In this document: positions 12,104-24,302 of the stretch, one piece after another
How positions within the stretch are numbered: the first letter of the stretch is position 1
Layout of the letters: every line of letters starts with the position of its first letter
NCBI GenBank assembly: GCA_034401795.1
Contig: CM067374.1
Coordinates: 131,823,262 to 131,887,261, forward strand
Source of the DNA: Chaetoderma sp. LZ-2023a
Lineage: Eukaryota > Mollusca > Caudofoveata > Chaetodermatida > Chaetodermatidae
DNA length: 64,000 nt
Direction: 5' to 3'
The notes under the pieces: model-generated
Database searches by the model: none
Told to the model about the DNA's origin: nothing
The model's input: the letters and a program-made list of their open reading frames with translations, nothing else
Position numbers and translations under genes: made by a program

Positions 12104-12480
12104 CATGATAGTATCTGGTTATAGTCTCTTTAGCAGCCTGGTAATGCTTATAGTGTGCTAATGCGGTGGAATACTTACAACACCAGTAGACTCAACCAGT
12201 CTAACCTTCTTCAGCTCTATCATGCCATAGCTGGGGAGAAGGTACTGATCAAATGTCCAAAATAGTTATTATGCCTTGGCAAGAGAACAGTAAATGCCGC
12301 TTCTCCAACAGGCCAGCAAATGCTGGATTAGATTATGTAACGCCGATTCGTTGCCAATGGTATGGTAAGCCTGCTTAGATTCTCATTCCCTAAAAGATGA
12401 TTCTAATTGGTCTGCGTGTATTCAGTTCTTGCTCTCTAAATTAAATTTAATTAATGTGTGTCAGGGAACAGTATATAGCT
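12104..12480 (+). pseudogene. Downstream piece of LINE-3
   Basis: This stretch appears to continue the LINE after the hAT-like insertion: removing 10445-12103 brings two LINE-like halves together at the CATGATA word. Short peptides such as TPVDSTSLTFF and the direction fit, but no motif is diagnostic and stops are frequent. Confidence 0.4.
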
Positions 12481-12489
12481 ATAAAATTA

Positions 12490-12585
12490 TTAAATTATTT
12501 TAAAACGCCATCAGGAATGAATACATTTCTGGTGGGATACGCTATATAAGCGACGCCGTGAAAACCGCTATATTATGCTGTTATC
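12490..12585 (+). repeat. Family D repeat, truncated copy
   Basis: The words ACGCCATCAGGAATGAATAC, GCTATATAAGCGACGCCGTG and AAAACCGCTATATTATGCTG recur with changes at 16130-16245 and 39705-39785. This copy ends exactly where the long-TIR element begins. Confidence 0.65.
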
Positions 12586-13394
12586 AAAGCTGAAGGTGCA
12601 TTATGAAATAAATAAATATTGTTAGTTTAAAAAAATACTAAGTGAATTCATTATTCATGTTTGCAATTTGTATCAGGTAAGCGTCCGCCATATTGTTTTG
12701 CGGCGGCCATTTTCTTATCCCCACACCTCCAACGTAATAAGAGCTCGTCAAATCTAAATCCGTCCCCATTCCCCATACCTTCCCCTGTAAGACGTCTAGC
12801 AAGCGGAACAATATCAAAGTTTCTTCACATAAAATACAAAGAAATCATGAACTGAGGACGCAAGAAGGAAATGAATAACTACGTTCTATCCCATCCAGCA
12901 TAAAAATCCATTCACAATTGAATATAAATTTGTAGTTATTCTCTCTTAGACGAGCTAATCCACCTTGCACAAACGCTGACGTCTTTGACCTATGTGTAGA
13001 TCAATTGAATTCAATACAATTGGTTTTTTGCATATCAAAGCGAATGCGCCCTAAACAATATAGTCGCGAAAAGACTGCCTATAAAATGCGTGTATATTTT
13101 ATACGACGCCGATAGGAAGACTGACTTTTACGTTTTTACACGGAGACGCTGAGAAGAATTCACAGTAGTATAGGGGAGATCGCGGTAATATGTACATATA
13201 CATTATATTTGGCAACGGCCGATTTTGTTAAAATGCAAAATGATGTGGGAGTGAGCTATCAATACTAGTACCACTACGACTACCTATATCGCTCCACTCC
13301 CACTATCACCATCACCGCGACAACCACCAACTCCGCCCGCCACCACCATCACCAATAACCCTACTCCACAATCAGACCCCCACCCCACCACCGG

Positions 13395-13401
<7 letters not shown>

Positions 13402-13457
<56 letters not shown>

Positions 13458-13459
13458 CA

Positions 13460-13531
<72 letters not shown>
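13402..13531. repeat. (ACT)n microsatellite
   Basis: About 40 ACT units with two short interruptions (ACCACT). The surrounding 13260-13900 is rich in CAC, GAC and ATC triplets. Poly-Ser and poly-Val frames here are artefacts. Confidence 0.95.
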
Positions 13532-14225
13532 TGACGAGGATGACGACGACCGCTGCTACTAGAACAATCTCGGTACCACGACCGCACCCATGACCGTAAC
13601 CACGACAATGACGATGATGATAATGACGACGACGATGACAACAGAGGTATATCCTGGAGTTAGGAAGTCTTTATGCGATCGAAATCCCTCCTTGTTTATA
13701 GAGCGCCATTTTTCTTTCCATCATCATCATCATCATTATCATCAGCAGCCATCGTCACTGTTGTCGTCGTCATCGTTGTCACCACTACAACAACCACCGC
13801 CAGGGCCACCAGCACCATCTCCACCATCCATCGCCACTACCACCTCACCTTCTGTTCTTGTCAGTGCTTTTTCTCTGTTAGCAGTCTTCCCCATCAGCCT
13901 ACTGTTCTGATCAGGGTTATATTATTTTAGGTTGATTGCGGTTGATAGTCATCACTGTGTTAAAATTTGAGCCAAATCGAACCATCAGTTCCCGAAATAT
14001 CCACAGATCCAGTGTTTATCCGACCCGGATCAGGATTCTTTTATCTGAAATATGGCCAAAGTCCGCAAATCCTCTTGCATGGCAACTTCATTCGATGTGT
14101 TAAAATTTAGTCAAATCGAGTAATTTCTAGATATTATCCGGAATATGCTTTTGTGATTGGCTAACTAACTAAGGAGATGGCGGTTTATTGAACTGCGATC
14201 CGCAGCTAACCACGTATAATATTTA

Positions 14226-14279
14226 CCGCCCGCCCGCCCGCCCGCCCGCCCGCCCGCCCGCCCGCCCGCCCGTCCGTCC

Positions 14280-14313
<34 letters not shown>
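14226..14313. repeat. (CCGC)n followed by (GTCT)n
   Basis: Eleven or so CCGC units pass through CCGT into about ten GTCT units. It lies beside a low-complexity block (13930-14530) with repeated words such as ATCCACAGATCCAG and CAAATCGA. Confidence 0.95.
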
Positions 14314-14314
<1 letters not shown>

Positions 14315-14867
14315 AGAACCGTTTGGTAGACTTCATCCAAATGTGTTATGTGAGCTACCCATATGATTGCAGATTAGATGAGAACATCGATATTCGGCTC
14401 TGGCTCCTATGGCCAGGGGCCCGGCCAACAGTTTACTTATAAACATCTCATTCTTTGCGATATCTCGACCAAAATCGTTCAGTGAAATTCAACCGAATTT
14501 GTTATATGAGTTATCCATAACATTATCACAGAGATGGGGGAAGGGTGGGCTGGAGGGGTGGGAGAAATTCGGCACATCGAAAATGCGGATTTCCGATGAG
14601 GCAATTTAGTTTTCGTTTGGTGGTGATGGTGAGAGTGGATGTGGTGGTGGTTATGGTGGTGTTGGTTTGTGCTGATGCAGTAGTGATGATGTTTGTTATT
14701 GTAGGTGTTTTATCGCCATTGGTGCTGGTTGCAATTGTTATTGTGATGATGGTGGTTCTGAGTATCTTTTACAACAGCACCACGACTGGTCGTAACTGTT
14801 ACTGTTGGTGGTTATGTCGTTATTGGCGGAAGCATCAGTGGCTGTGGTGACTATGGCTGCGGCAAAG

Positions 14868-14990
14868 GTGTGTGCGGGCGTGTGCACACGTGCGTGTGTG
14901 CGTGCGGGCGTGCGTACATGCGTGAACTTGCGTGTGCGTGCGTGCGTGTGTGAGTAAGTGTGTGCGTGCGTGCGTGTGTGTGAGTATATG
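14868..14990. repeat. GTGC / GTGT alternating repeat
   Basis: Imperfect alternating purine-pyrimidine tract of GTGCGTGCGTGT-like units inside the long-TIR element. Confidence 0.85.
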
Positions 14991-15785
14991 TATGACGACT
15001 GATAGGGCATAGCGTTGCTTATTAGTTCCCCTCTCACCAAACCAGAATATCCTTTTTTATGTTTCAAAAATCACTCATAGTAGATGAAAATGCTTACACA
15101 TTGCCATATATTAGGAATTCCCGTCCGTGGGATTTTATAAAATCTCGATGCAGATTACAAAGACGCTCAGCAGACTAGACCTTACTATTTGGCGAGCACA
15201 CATATCTTTGATATACAAATGAATATCTTTGATATACAATCAAACTAATTGAATTGATCGACAGGCAAATCGGTGAGGTCAGCGTTGTTGGCATTTTCAA
15301 AATGTCCTGGAGTTCGTGCAAGGTGGAATACTTGGTTTGAGAGAGAATAACTACTCGATTTATATCAGATTTTGAATGGATGGGATAGAACGCAATTATC
15401 AACATATTCATTTCATGTGTGTGTCCTCAGTCCGTGATTTCTCTGTATTTTATTTGAAGAAACATTGATATTGGGGCTCTCCTTAGAAGCTTTACGCACA
15501 AGGCATCAAAAAGCGAATGGGGACGGATTTAGATTTGACGAGCTCTTTTATTAGGTTGGAGGTGTGGGGAAAAGAAAATGGCCGCTGCAAAACAATATGG
15601 CGGACGATTACTTGATACAAATTACAAACATGAATAATTAATTCACTTAATATTTTTTCACCAAAGAAATTTCTTAATTTCATAATGACCCTTCAGCTTT
15701 AAGTCCTTAACCCCCACTTGTGTTAAGTTAACTCGTTAATGGTCAAGACCGCCAGAAACGGACTATGTAGTTGTCTTGAGTAAGG

Positions 15786-15912
15786 TCCATTTCTTTTATC
15801 CAAGAGAATATGATTTTTTGAAAATTTACCACTGGAATGACTGGCCCGGTAACCGAGCCAGTCACTCCAGTGGTACATTTTCAAATATAGTCTTCTCACC
15901 GCTAAGAAATAG
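15786..15912. repeat. P2 palindrome, well kept
   Basis: TTTACCACTGGAATGACTGG, CCCGGTAACCGAG and CCAGTCACTCCAGTGGTAC form a nearly perfect hairpin, with TTTTTGAAAA and TTTTCAAATATAGTC outer arms. It lies immediately outside the long-TIR element. Confidence 0.85.
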
Positions 15913-16129
15913 ACACCAGCTGAGGAAAACACGTAATTTACTTGACAATCTTTATAGGCAAGCCGGCCAAAAACAGCACGTGTAGTGGTTTTGAGTTATA
16001 ATGACTATTTGCACGACAACAGAAAGTTATTTTATTGCGCAAATTATTTTCTTGAAAAATCTTGACCATTAAATGGTTAATTGACAGAAGTAGAATTGTG
16101 AGCGCTATGAGTCGCTGTTGACACACGGC

Positions 16130-16245
16130 GGGTTAAATTATTTCAAGACTCCGTCAAGAATGAATGATTTATGCGTGGATACGCCATATCTATGTAAGCA
16201 GACTCCGTGTAAACCCCTATATTGCGCTGCTATAATGCGCCAAAT
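16130..16245 (+). repeat. Family D repeat
   Basis: Shares AGACTCCGTCAAGAATGAAT, GGATACGCCATAT and ACCCCTATATTGCGCTGCT with the copies at 12490 and 39705. Confidence 0.6.
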
Positions 16246-16289
16246 TATAGTTTCTCACAAATAACGGATTCAAAGTGGAGATAAAGGAG

Positions 16290-16690
16290 CTTTCTATTTT
16301 ATCCATCAATCATATGACTTCATAATCAACTACGTGGCGTGTAGGATGACGTTATATTCAATGACGTCATGAATGGCGTGAGATAAGTTCGTCACAAACG
16401 CGTAGGTGAGACGGACTAAGCGTTGTTTTACGAATTGGGTAGTTTTACTATTCAATAAACATGCTATTGAACATTTTGAAACTAAATTGACTGAGCGCTG
16501 TTCCTGCCATGGGCACCAACACCACCCGGTCAAATTTGTTTCAAACTATTCAAAAGCTTATCTGCATAGTTTTCTGGAAATTCATATTCAGAGAATCCAG
16601 GGATCGATCGATGCCAACACGGGCGAAGTGTGGGTGGACCTTAGCTAAAGATGGGTGGGGCATAGCTAAAACTGGATTCCTCCATTTTAA
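16290..16690 (+). repeat. Family A repeat with P1 centre (+)
   Basis: Order: ATCCATCAATCATATGAC, GTGTAGGATGACGT, the palindromic CRE word TGACGTCA at 16362, TTACGAATTG, TTCAATAAACATG, a P1 palindrome at about 16455-16560, TTTTCTGGAAATTCATA, GGGATCGATCGATGCC, GTGTGGGTGGACCTTAGCTA and GGGTGGGGCATAGCTAAAAC. It is about 400 bp long with no coding frame. Its flanks are not inverted; only the centre is palindromic. Confidence 0.8.
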
Positions 16691-17548
16691 TACTGTAAAT
16701 TATATTTTTCTCACAAACGCGGTTTCAAACGGAGATAATTCACAACGCTAAGGCGATTTGCCCACTGTCTACATATCGAAAATGGCGGATACTGTCGACC
16801 AACTATACGTGTTGAATCCCGGCTCTATAATCTTTGCAATCTAACTCAAGTGGAAGATGAGAGACACTTTGTTTTAAAATGCCATACTCTCCAGGAAGCT
16901 ACATCTTACTATCATACGCCCACACACATACATGTAGCTAGGCCGTTCGCCGTTATGTGTTGATTGTTGTCATAAAATTATTAACCCACCCTGTGTGTGA
17001 AGTTAACCATTTACTGGTCAAGCTACTAAAATGGCATCCATAGTGGTTTTGAGAAATTTCCCTTTGCAGACCAAAAGACGTCTGTTGTTAACAATTTGCC
17101 ACTGGAATGGCTTGTTTGATATTCGCAATCTGGTCTGACATTCAAATGTTAAATTCTAAAAAATAGTCTTATCTTGGGCTGTAAATGTATATTAAATTTT
17201 GTTAATCTAAGGTATCCGCTAAGCGTGCATGTTGTATAATGTACACTCAAGGGCCTAAGGCTTATCGTGAATAATTATCTATCCATCTATCTATGAAGTG
17301 TATACTGACCAAACAGAGATTCTATTAACGGTCAATGCGGTCAAACACAAGGGGCTATAAGGTTAAAACCTATAGTGGTTATGATGATTGTCAGTTTACG
17401 GGAATCAGAAACTCAGAGGTAAATTTGAATTGAATAGTTAATTGATATGGATAACAATTTAACAGTTTAAGGCGTTGTTGACACCAGAAGTGCTAGCTTT
17501 TGACATGGTGGTGTTCTTAGCTTAGAAATACTCAGCAAAACTACTCAC
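16691..17548. other. No gene seen; one decayed P2
   Basis: The stretch holds a weak P2 copy at about 17075-17190 (GCCACTGGAATGGCTTG, with AAAAAATAGTCTTATCTTGG on the other side) and a short CTATCTATC run near 17280. Nothing else is recognisable. Confidence 0.6.
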
Positions 17549-17715
17549 CGCATCTTATTCCGATGTCCTCCCCGTGAGCACAATTGTGAGCGGTACTATT
17601 AAATTGGCAATAATCTAACTCAGTTTCATTTCCAGTGCATACGACATCATCCAGGTGAATTTCTCCCGTGCCTAGTCCAAAATAAGCTTCGGGAAACACT
17701 TTCACAACCGATGTT
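17549..17715 (-). CDS. SRCR domain, second exon
   Basis: This exon encodes the C-terminal half of a scavenger receptor cysteine-rich domain, an extracellular ligand-binding module of secreted or membrane proteins. The reading frame gives AYFGLGTGEIHLDDVVC, then an N-glycosylation-type NET, YC, HNC and GIRC, i.e. the four C-terminal domain cysteines. A TATTGCAG acceptor precedes the first base (17715) and a GTGAGT donor follows the last (17549). The exon enters in phase 2 and leaves in phase 1, so 167 bases join the upstream exon without disturbing the frame. Frame, splice sites and domain order all agree. I cannot tell whether further SRCR exons of the same gene lie outside the window. Confidence 0.88.
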
Positions 17716-18423
<708 letters not shown>

Positions 18424-18579
18424 TCAGTTAAACATTTAGTGAGTTAGTTTGTTAAATAGTTCTTGAGTTCTCAGCTTGGCAATGCATACTGATGCTTCGT
18501 TCTCTTCTATGAGAGTTTACCCAGACAATGCCAGATACTGGTCATGGCTTCTGGTGGTGACATAATGGATGAATATAGT

Positions 18580-18905
18580 TTTATCCATGCCCCACCCATC
18601 TTTAGCTAAGCTCCACACACACACACACACACTTCGCCGAATTGGAATCGATCGATCACTGAACTGCCTGACGATAAATTACCAGAAAACTATATTGGCA
18701 AGATGTTAAATACTTTGAACCTAATTTAACTGGGTGCTGCTGCTGTCAAAAATATTCAACATAGTACTTATTTATAGTAATGGCATACAATCCGTACAAT
18801 ACCGCGTAGTCCGTTATCAATTAAGCGTTCGTTACGAACTTCTCTATGTCAACCATGACGTCAATCGATTATGACGTCATCCTACACTTCACGTAGCTGA
18901 TTGTA
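18580..18905 (-). repeat. Family A repeat (-), P1 centre shortened
   Basis: Reverse orientation: TGCCCCACCCATCTTTAGCT, CGATCGATCAC, a P1 remnant at about 18690-18770 (AATTTAACTGGGTGCTGCTG, with AAAATATTCAACAT), then TGACGTCA at 18856 and 18872 and CATCCTACAC. The right arm of the palindrome is mostly deleted. Confidence 0.75.
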
Positions 18906-19084
18906 ACGTCTTATGGCTGATGGATAAACTCGAAAGGTGCATTGGATTCTGAACCAAACGAATCAATGGGTCACATATATCTCACAAATGGACTCTTTGG
19001 AGCAGTTTAGTAGAAGAGTTACAATATAGGTGGCTGGACTTATTGGTAGAGAGGGTGATCGTGTCATCTCATTTACATAATAGG
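18906..19084. other. No feature seen
   Basis: Short stretch between the family A repeat and the polypyrimidine tract; nothing is recognisable on either strand. Confidence 0.5.
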
Positions 19085-19236
19085 CCGCCCCCTTCAATCT
19101 CTCTCCATTCGTCTCTCTATCCCTCCCACCCTGGCCCCCCTCGTCATCTCTCATTCTCCCCCATTTCTCTCCCCTCCCCCCTCCCCTCCCCTCCCTCATC
19201 TCTGCCTTGCCCCTCTCCATCTCTCCCATTCACTCC

Positions 19237-19276
<40 letters not shown>

Positions 19277-19852
19277 CTGCCGCTCCCCCCATCCACTCCA
19301 TCCTCGCACCCGCCCTGCCCCCATCTCTCCCCCATCTCTCCCATTCACTCCATTTCTCCACCCCACCCCTTAACCCCATCCATCACTATCCTCTCTCTCT
19401 TTCTCTCTCTCCCTCTCCTTATTCCCCCCTGCCCCCTTTCCATTTCTCTCGTTCTCTCCATTTATCTCCCCAACCCTCCCACGCCGCTGTCTCCCTCCCG
19501 CCCCTCCCTCCTCCCTCACCCTCTCCCCGTCCCTTTCGTCTCACTCTCTCTACCTCTCTCCCTCCATCCTCGCACCATCCCTGCCTGGCCCTCTCCCTCT
19601 CTCTCTCGTTCACCCGCCGCCTCCCCTCTCTCTCTCCCTCCCTTTCTCTCTCTCTCTCTCTCTGCCTTCCTCCCCCTCTCTATCTCCCTCCCACCCTCCA
19701 TCACGCATCCATTCCCACTCTCTCCCTCCCCTCTCTTTCTTTCTCTGCCTCTCTCTCCCCCTCTTTGACTCCTCCGCCCTCTCTCTCTTACATCCCTCCC
19801 TACTCCCCACCCCCTCCCTCTCTTTCCCTCCCTCCCCCTCTTTCTCTCTCGA
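19085..19852. repeat. Polypyrimidine (CT-rich) tract, about 770 bp
   Basis: The plus strand is almost entirely C and T with scattered A, including pure CT runs at 19240-19275 and 19640-19665. Pro/Ser/Leu-rich plus-strand frames and Arg/Glu/Gly-rich minus-strand frames are compositional artefacts. Confidence 0.95.
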
Positions 19853-19889
19853 ACGCGTGCAATTAACCGTTCAATCATGTTATGCAGGC

Positions 19890-19990
19890 AGAATATACAT
19901 TCAGTTATAACCTTTGAAATTAATTGGACTTGAGGTGGTTGCGGCATTGGGCAGCAACATCAGTTAAGTCAAATTAATTTCATGAAATAT
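19890..19990. repeat. P1 palindrome, diverged
   Basis: CCTTTGAAATTAATTGGACT, GTGGTTGCGGC, ATTGGGCAGCAACATC and GTCAAATTAATTTCATG keep the P1 layout with mismatches. Confidence 0.6.
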
Positions 19991-22900
19991 AACAGCTTAT
20001 GTATGCCTTTAAATTAGTGTATACCTATCTTTGTGTAAAAAAGATAATGATAAATTGAACAATTTCTTTTGTGTACATTGTCATAAATACGCTACCACAT
20101 ACTTAAAATGGTGAATTTAGTGGGAAATTGCAAAAAAGCCGACTAGCTTCGATGATCACATTTTTTGTACAACCTTGCTCTGTCCTTGTCTATAAGGAAA
20201 TTAAATTGAGGTAGTTAAATTTCTGTGTTGGTTCGAGCTTTTCAACAAAATTATACAAACAGAACGCCGTCATTATTTGGACAAACATATAAGAAATGTA
20301 ACCCGGTAAAACTCTACTTAATCACGTTCATATTCACACGTGTAATATTTGAGTGTACTCGATCACGTATCGCCACACTCATATCACGTGCGTCGGTCTA
20401 GATCAAGGAAATCTTACTATATTAAATAGAAAGACCATTGTACCCTATTTTTCATTCACTAGACAACCTCTTGGTACTCCCAAAAATGAAATTTCTTCAC
20501 TACAGAAACCAATAGGAAAACTCCCATAACACAATTATGCAAATCCCTGCTGCCTAAGAACTACTCGATATTTTAAAATCAAATCTAGATGATCCATGTG
20601 ACAATCTGTGTTTTAAATGATACCAAATTATTTAGCGAAATATGCTTTATAGTGTAGATGCAATGGCAGATAGAACACGACATCTGCTAAATAAAAATAC
20701 ACAAATAAACAATACTCATTCTCCGCGTTGAGATAGTGAGCCAATGACTCATATCCTTCTGCACAAATACATATGATGAGTTTCTAACTCATTGCGAAAA
20801 TCTGGTTAATTATTTTTAACACAATTTGATTGAAAGTTGTTTTCCATAAAGGTAGGAAGATTTTCAGACAACATGTTTTCAAAATAAATTATGACATTTA
20901 ATATATTTATCTCACTTGGAAATAGGATTCCAGGGAATTTGGAATGAAATGTCTGTCTCATTACACGTGGCAAATTGACATATGTATGTATGGCTCCTTT
21001 GGCTGTATTTCCTCATTTAAAAATAATAATTGTATATTGTTAATGATTAAGTTTGGTAGATAATCTGTCTTAGATGCTATTTAATCCTTTAGCACTCGCC
21101 TCAGCCAAAAACGGCTTCTACAGTGGTCTTGAGAAATATGTCCATTTGCCGAGGAAAGCGAAGACTATTTTTCGAAAATTTACCACGCGATAAGTGAGCC
21201 AGCCATTCTAGTGGTAAATTTTCAAAAATGACATTCTCTTGATTTGACTGGAAGCCGTTGCGGCCTTCGAGTAAAATTAATTTCAAATTTTCAACAGTTT
21301 TCTTGTATTGTTGCCTTGAAAATAAAATATGGGGAGTTAGTCGGTGAAAGGGTTAATAAATATAACAGCTTTGTTATTTGCAACAGATTTTTTGATGCAA
21401 AAGTGTAGACGAAGTCGCATTCTCGATGCAGCAGCTTTAATTATCAATAGGGTTATGAATACAGCAACATTCTCGATAGCAACAGCTTTTATGGCACATT
21501 TTTTTTTTTTAAATTTAGTTCAGTGGGTGTCATGCTAGGCCTGTATGGATTGTGATGCGGACGAAGAAACACTCACCCACCCGCGCCTGAATGCAACGAC
21601 AACAATAGCAGCAGCAACAACAACAACAACAACAACAACATTAGAATCAACAGCAGCAACAACAACACCAGCAATAGCTGTCATGTAATTAGACCAATAC
21701 TGATCCTGGCTGGATTATTGCGGTAATTCTCCAAAGCATAGTAAGACTCATGATGATAACATTGAAAACAATTTGACTGAAATTTGTTGATACTCACAAC
21801 AGCAGCAACATTCAATCAAAATATCTTAAAGGCAATTGCATGTAGTCATGCGTTCTTTCTGGAGCCGGCTTCGCTTGGACTTTAGAGTGAATGTTGCCTT
21901 GAAATTATCAATATATTCTTGACAGGTTTATTGATATGACTCCCAGAAATGATAGATAGTGCTGATTTATTGCTGATATTAAGTTACAAGAGGGATAATT
22001 GCTATTTGCTCCTGTCCATTGTTTTGACATATTCAGCGTCATTCAACTGAATGCTGTTGCAGTTTTTACAATTGCTGTTACTGATTTTGCTATCACTGGT
22101 GTTGCCGTTATTGCTGCTCCTGCTCACAGAAAAGTTGCAACATCTATGTGAATGTATCGCCATCATGTCTGTAACAGTGTTCTATTTGCAACATCTTTGA
22201 ATTCAGCAGCTTTGTTTTCGAATGCAACAACGTTGTGGTTGTAAGAATGTTAAGAATGGGATATTTGTATAGGCTAATTTAGCAACAGCCTTATTGACGC
22301 AGTAGCTATATCGGCTAGATAGCAACTGTTTAATGTGGCGCAACTGTTTCTATATGTGGCAGATTTTGTTTTTAAATAGTATTATGGGCATGACAACCTT
22401 CTTCATACATCAGTGTTTTCTTTATAACAGTTGTATGGTTGCAACAACTGTCTGTCATTTAATCACTCTTAAGACACATACTTGCAGACAAAATGTTTTT
22501 TAAAGTAACATGTATGTATTTACTTTTTAGATTTGATGACATTTCCTCATTGATATAGCAGATATAGCTTTTGCAGCCAGATTAATATGCCTAGTTGTAT
22601 TACTATGTATTATTAGCTGTAAGACTGAGTGGGAGAACCAATGTGGCGAACGCTGAATTCAATGCATTGTATAAAGCGGATTAGGCAATGGTTTTTCTAT
22701 GTATAAGATGTCTATCATATGGACTCACAAACAGGCCCTCTCCGTGCCATCATCCTATTGCTCTATCCTCGCCCTCTCACTCCTCTCCCGCATCGAGTAC
22801 GAACAGCGTAGATATGTGAGTGGGCGTATGTTAGTACGATGTCTCCGTGCCGGAGATAAGGGACTTATGACGTTCACAGGCATCTGGCCGCTGATTGGTC

Positions 22901-24302
22901 AGCCTGAAAAGGGGTTTCTCGGATAATGACGTAATTTTCTTCTTCTTTTAGGAATACGCACCCTATGAAAGAGCACTGCCATGTTCGTAGTTTAAATTTT
23001 ATCAAGGAGCCAAATTTACAATATCCAGCATGTAAATAGTTAATCACTTATACAGGGGCCGATACAGGGGGTGGGGTGGTGGTGGGTGGGGCGATGGTGG
23101 GGTTGGTGTATAACCCGGGTGGAAGAGCGCGTTATAAGATGTGCAGCGCCATATCGCGTCGCGGCGCTCCTAATCATTGGAGGGAGCCACACCGTCATGA
23201 CAAACAGTACAGCTAAAAAATAAGATAAATATTGATACTATTGGATATTTTGAACATAATCGGATTGGAAGTCATTGCTGCCTAAGGCAACAATCTCTTC
23301 CCATCAAATTATATTCAAATTATTCAACAGAGCATTTATCAGATTGTGTTCAAAGTTCTAAAGTACTAAATAAAATGTTTCTGGTTTTGTTTTGTACACA
23401 TTCTATGTTATTTCCGACATGTACTGCATCGTTCGCTAGGATTTTAAAATCAGAAGAACGTGGATTAATGCATGTCTGCGAGTAACTACATGAATGTACA
23501 CTCCATCTTGGTAAGAATGATATGATATAGGACCTTGAATATATATTTACGGAGCTATTTAAAGCGGGGGTTCAGTTACTCAATGTGAGACATTCGACCC
23601 CATTTGCATGGGACAAGGAGTTATTCGAAGTGTCCTCTCTTGTCAAATAATGGTACTACTATAGGGAGTTCCGTGTCATGAATTTGGATGCGACAGCCCC
23701 TCTGGACTGGCAACCATGCGACGCGCTCAATAGTCTAACGTTGGTCCACGGTATACAATGATCACTGCGCATGGGGTTGGGGGAGGGGGCAGGGGCGAAT
23801 TCAGATGTCAGAGTATACCCCGCCCCAACATCGGAACGGCGCTGTTTCTCCTCCCAACAAATTATGACTGTTGCACTATCAGCACCGCCGTCACTACGCA
23901 TTCTAATACACCCGCGCATCTGTAGTTACTCTCGAGTTAGTCTATAAGTCACTGCCCACATGTTTGTTTAGAGATGAAGAATTTATCTTATCGGTTCTGT
24001 AGTGTTAAACTAAAGCGGCGATTACTCGTGATAGGCATACATCTTGAACTTATATTTGTAATTCCATTAATTCTTTTCTTAGCATTATTGAGACTTAGAG
24101 CACTTATGATAGACTCTAGATTTCATGTGAGTGCGTGCGTGCGTACGGGGGTTGTGCGTGAGCGCGCGCGTGTGTGTGTGTACAGGCGTGCTTACGGTGG
24201 TGCGTACGCGCGCGCGCCTGCGCGCGTACGTGCGTTATCTCCAAGCAATCACTCCCGAAGAACACGGCGAGAATAGAGCTCTAAGCCAGGTGCTTGGTGA
24301 GT
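19991..24302. other. Long gene-free stretch with scattered palindromes
   Basis: No coding region is supported. It holds a P2 copy (21120-21240), P1 copies (21235-21305, 21755-21835, 23245-23335), (AAC)n at 21597-21670, a GT/GC alternating block at 24125-24230, and a G-rich stretch at 23055-23110. Words such as GCAACA, AACAGC and GCAGCA recur loosely over 21360-22640. A segment at 22750-22850 resembles 43413-43510 (CGAGTACGAACAGCGTA and GTGAGTGGGCGTATG). 19991-21100 shows nothing recognisable. Confidence 0.6.

Larger units (their letters stand above)
12586..15700. mobile_element. 3.1-kb element with TIRs of about 470 bp and no gene
   Basis: The left arm 12586-13050 and the complement of 15210-15700 can be aligned from end to end. 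The outer words are AAAGCTGAAGG, TTATTCATGTTTG, CGTCCGCCATATTG, CCACACCTCCAAC and CTAAATCCGTCCCC; the inner words are TTCTATCCCATCC and GAGAGAATAACTAC. Arm identity looks near 75-85 percent. The interior (13051-15209) is mostly microsatellite and low-complexity sequence with no recognisable transposase. I found no clear target duplication. It could be a non-autonomous DNA transposon with long TIRs or an old inverted duplication. Confidence 0.65.

Noticed and set aside
13284-13930. Poly-Val, poly-Ser and Thr-rich frames
   Set aside because: Translation of ACT and related triplet repeats.
19043-19866. 219-241-residue Pro/Ser/Leu frames
   Set aside because: Compositional artefact of the CT-rich tract.
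23659-23919. Possible second SRCR exon (NVRLLSASHGCQSRGAV and VGAGYTL on the minus strand)
   Set aside because: VGAGYTL and NVRLL resemble SRCR words, but they are in the wrong order, no cysteine pattern follows, and stops come soon after. Chance or very old decay.
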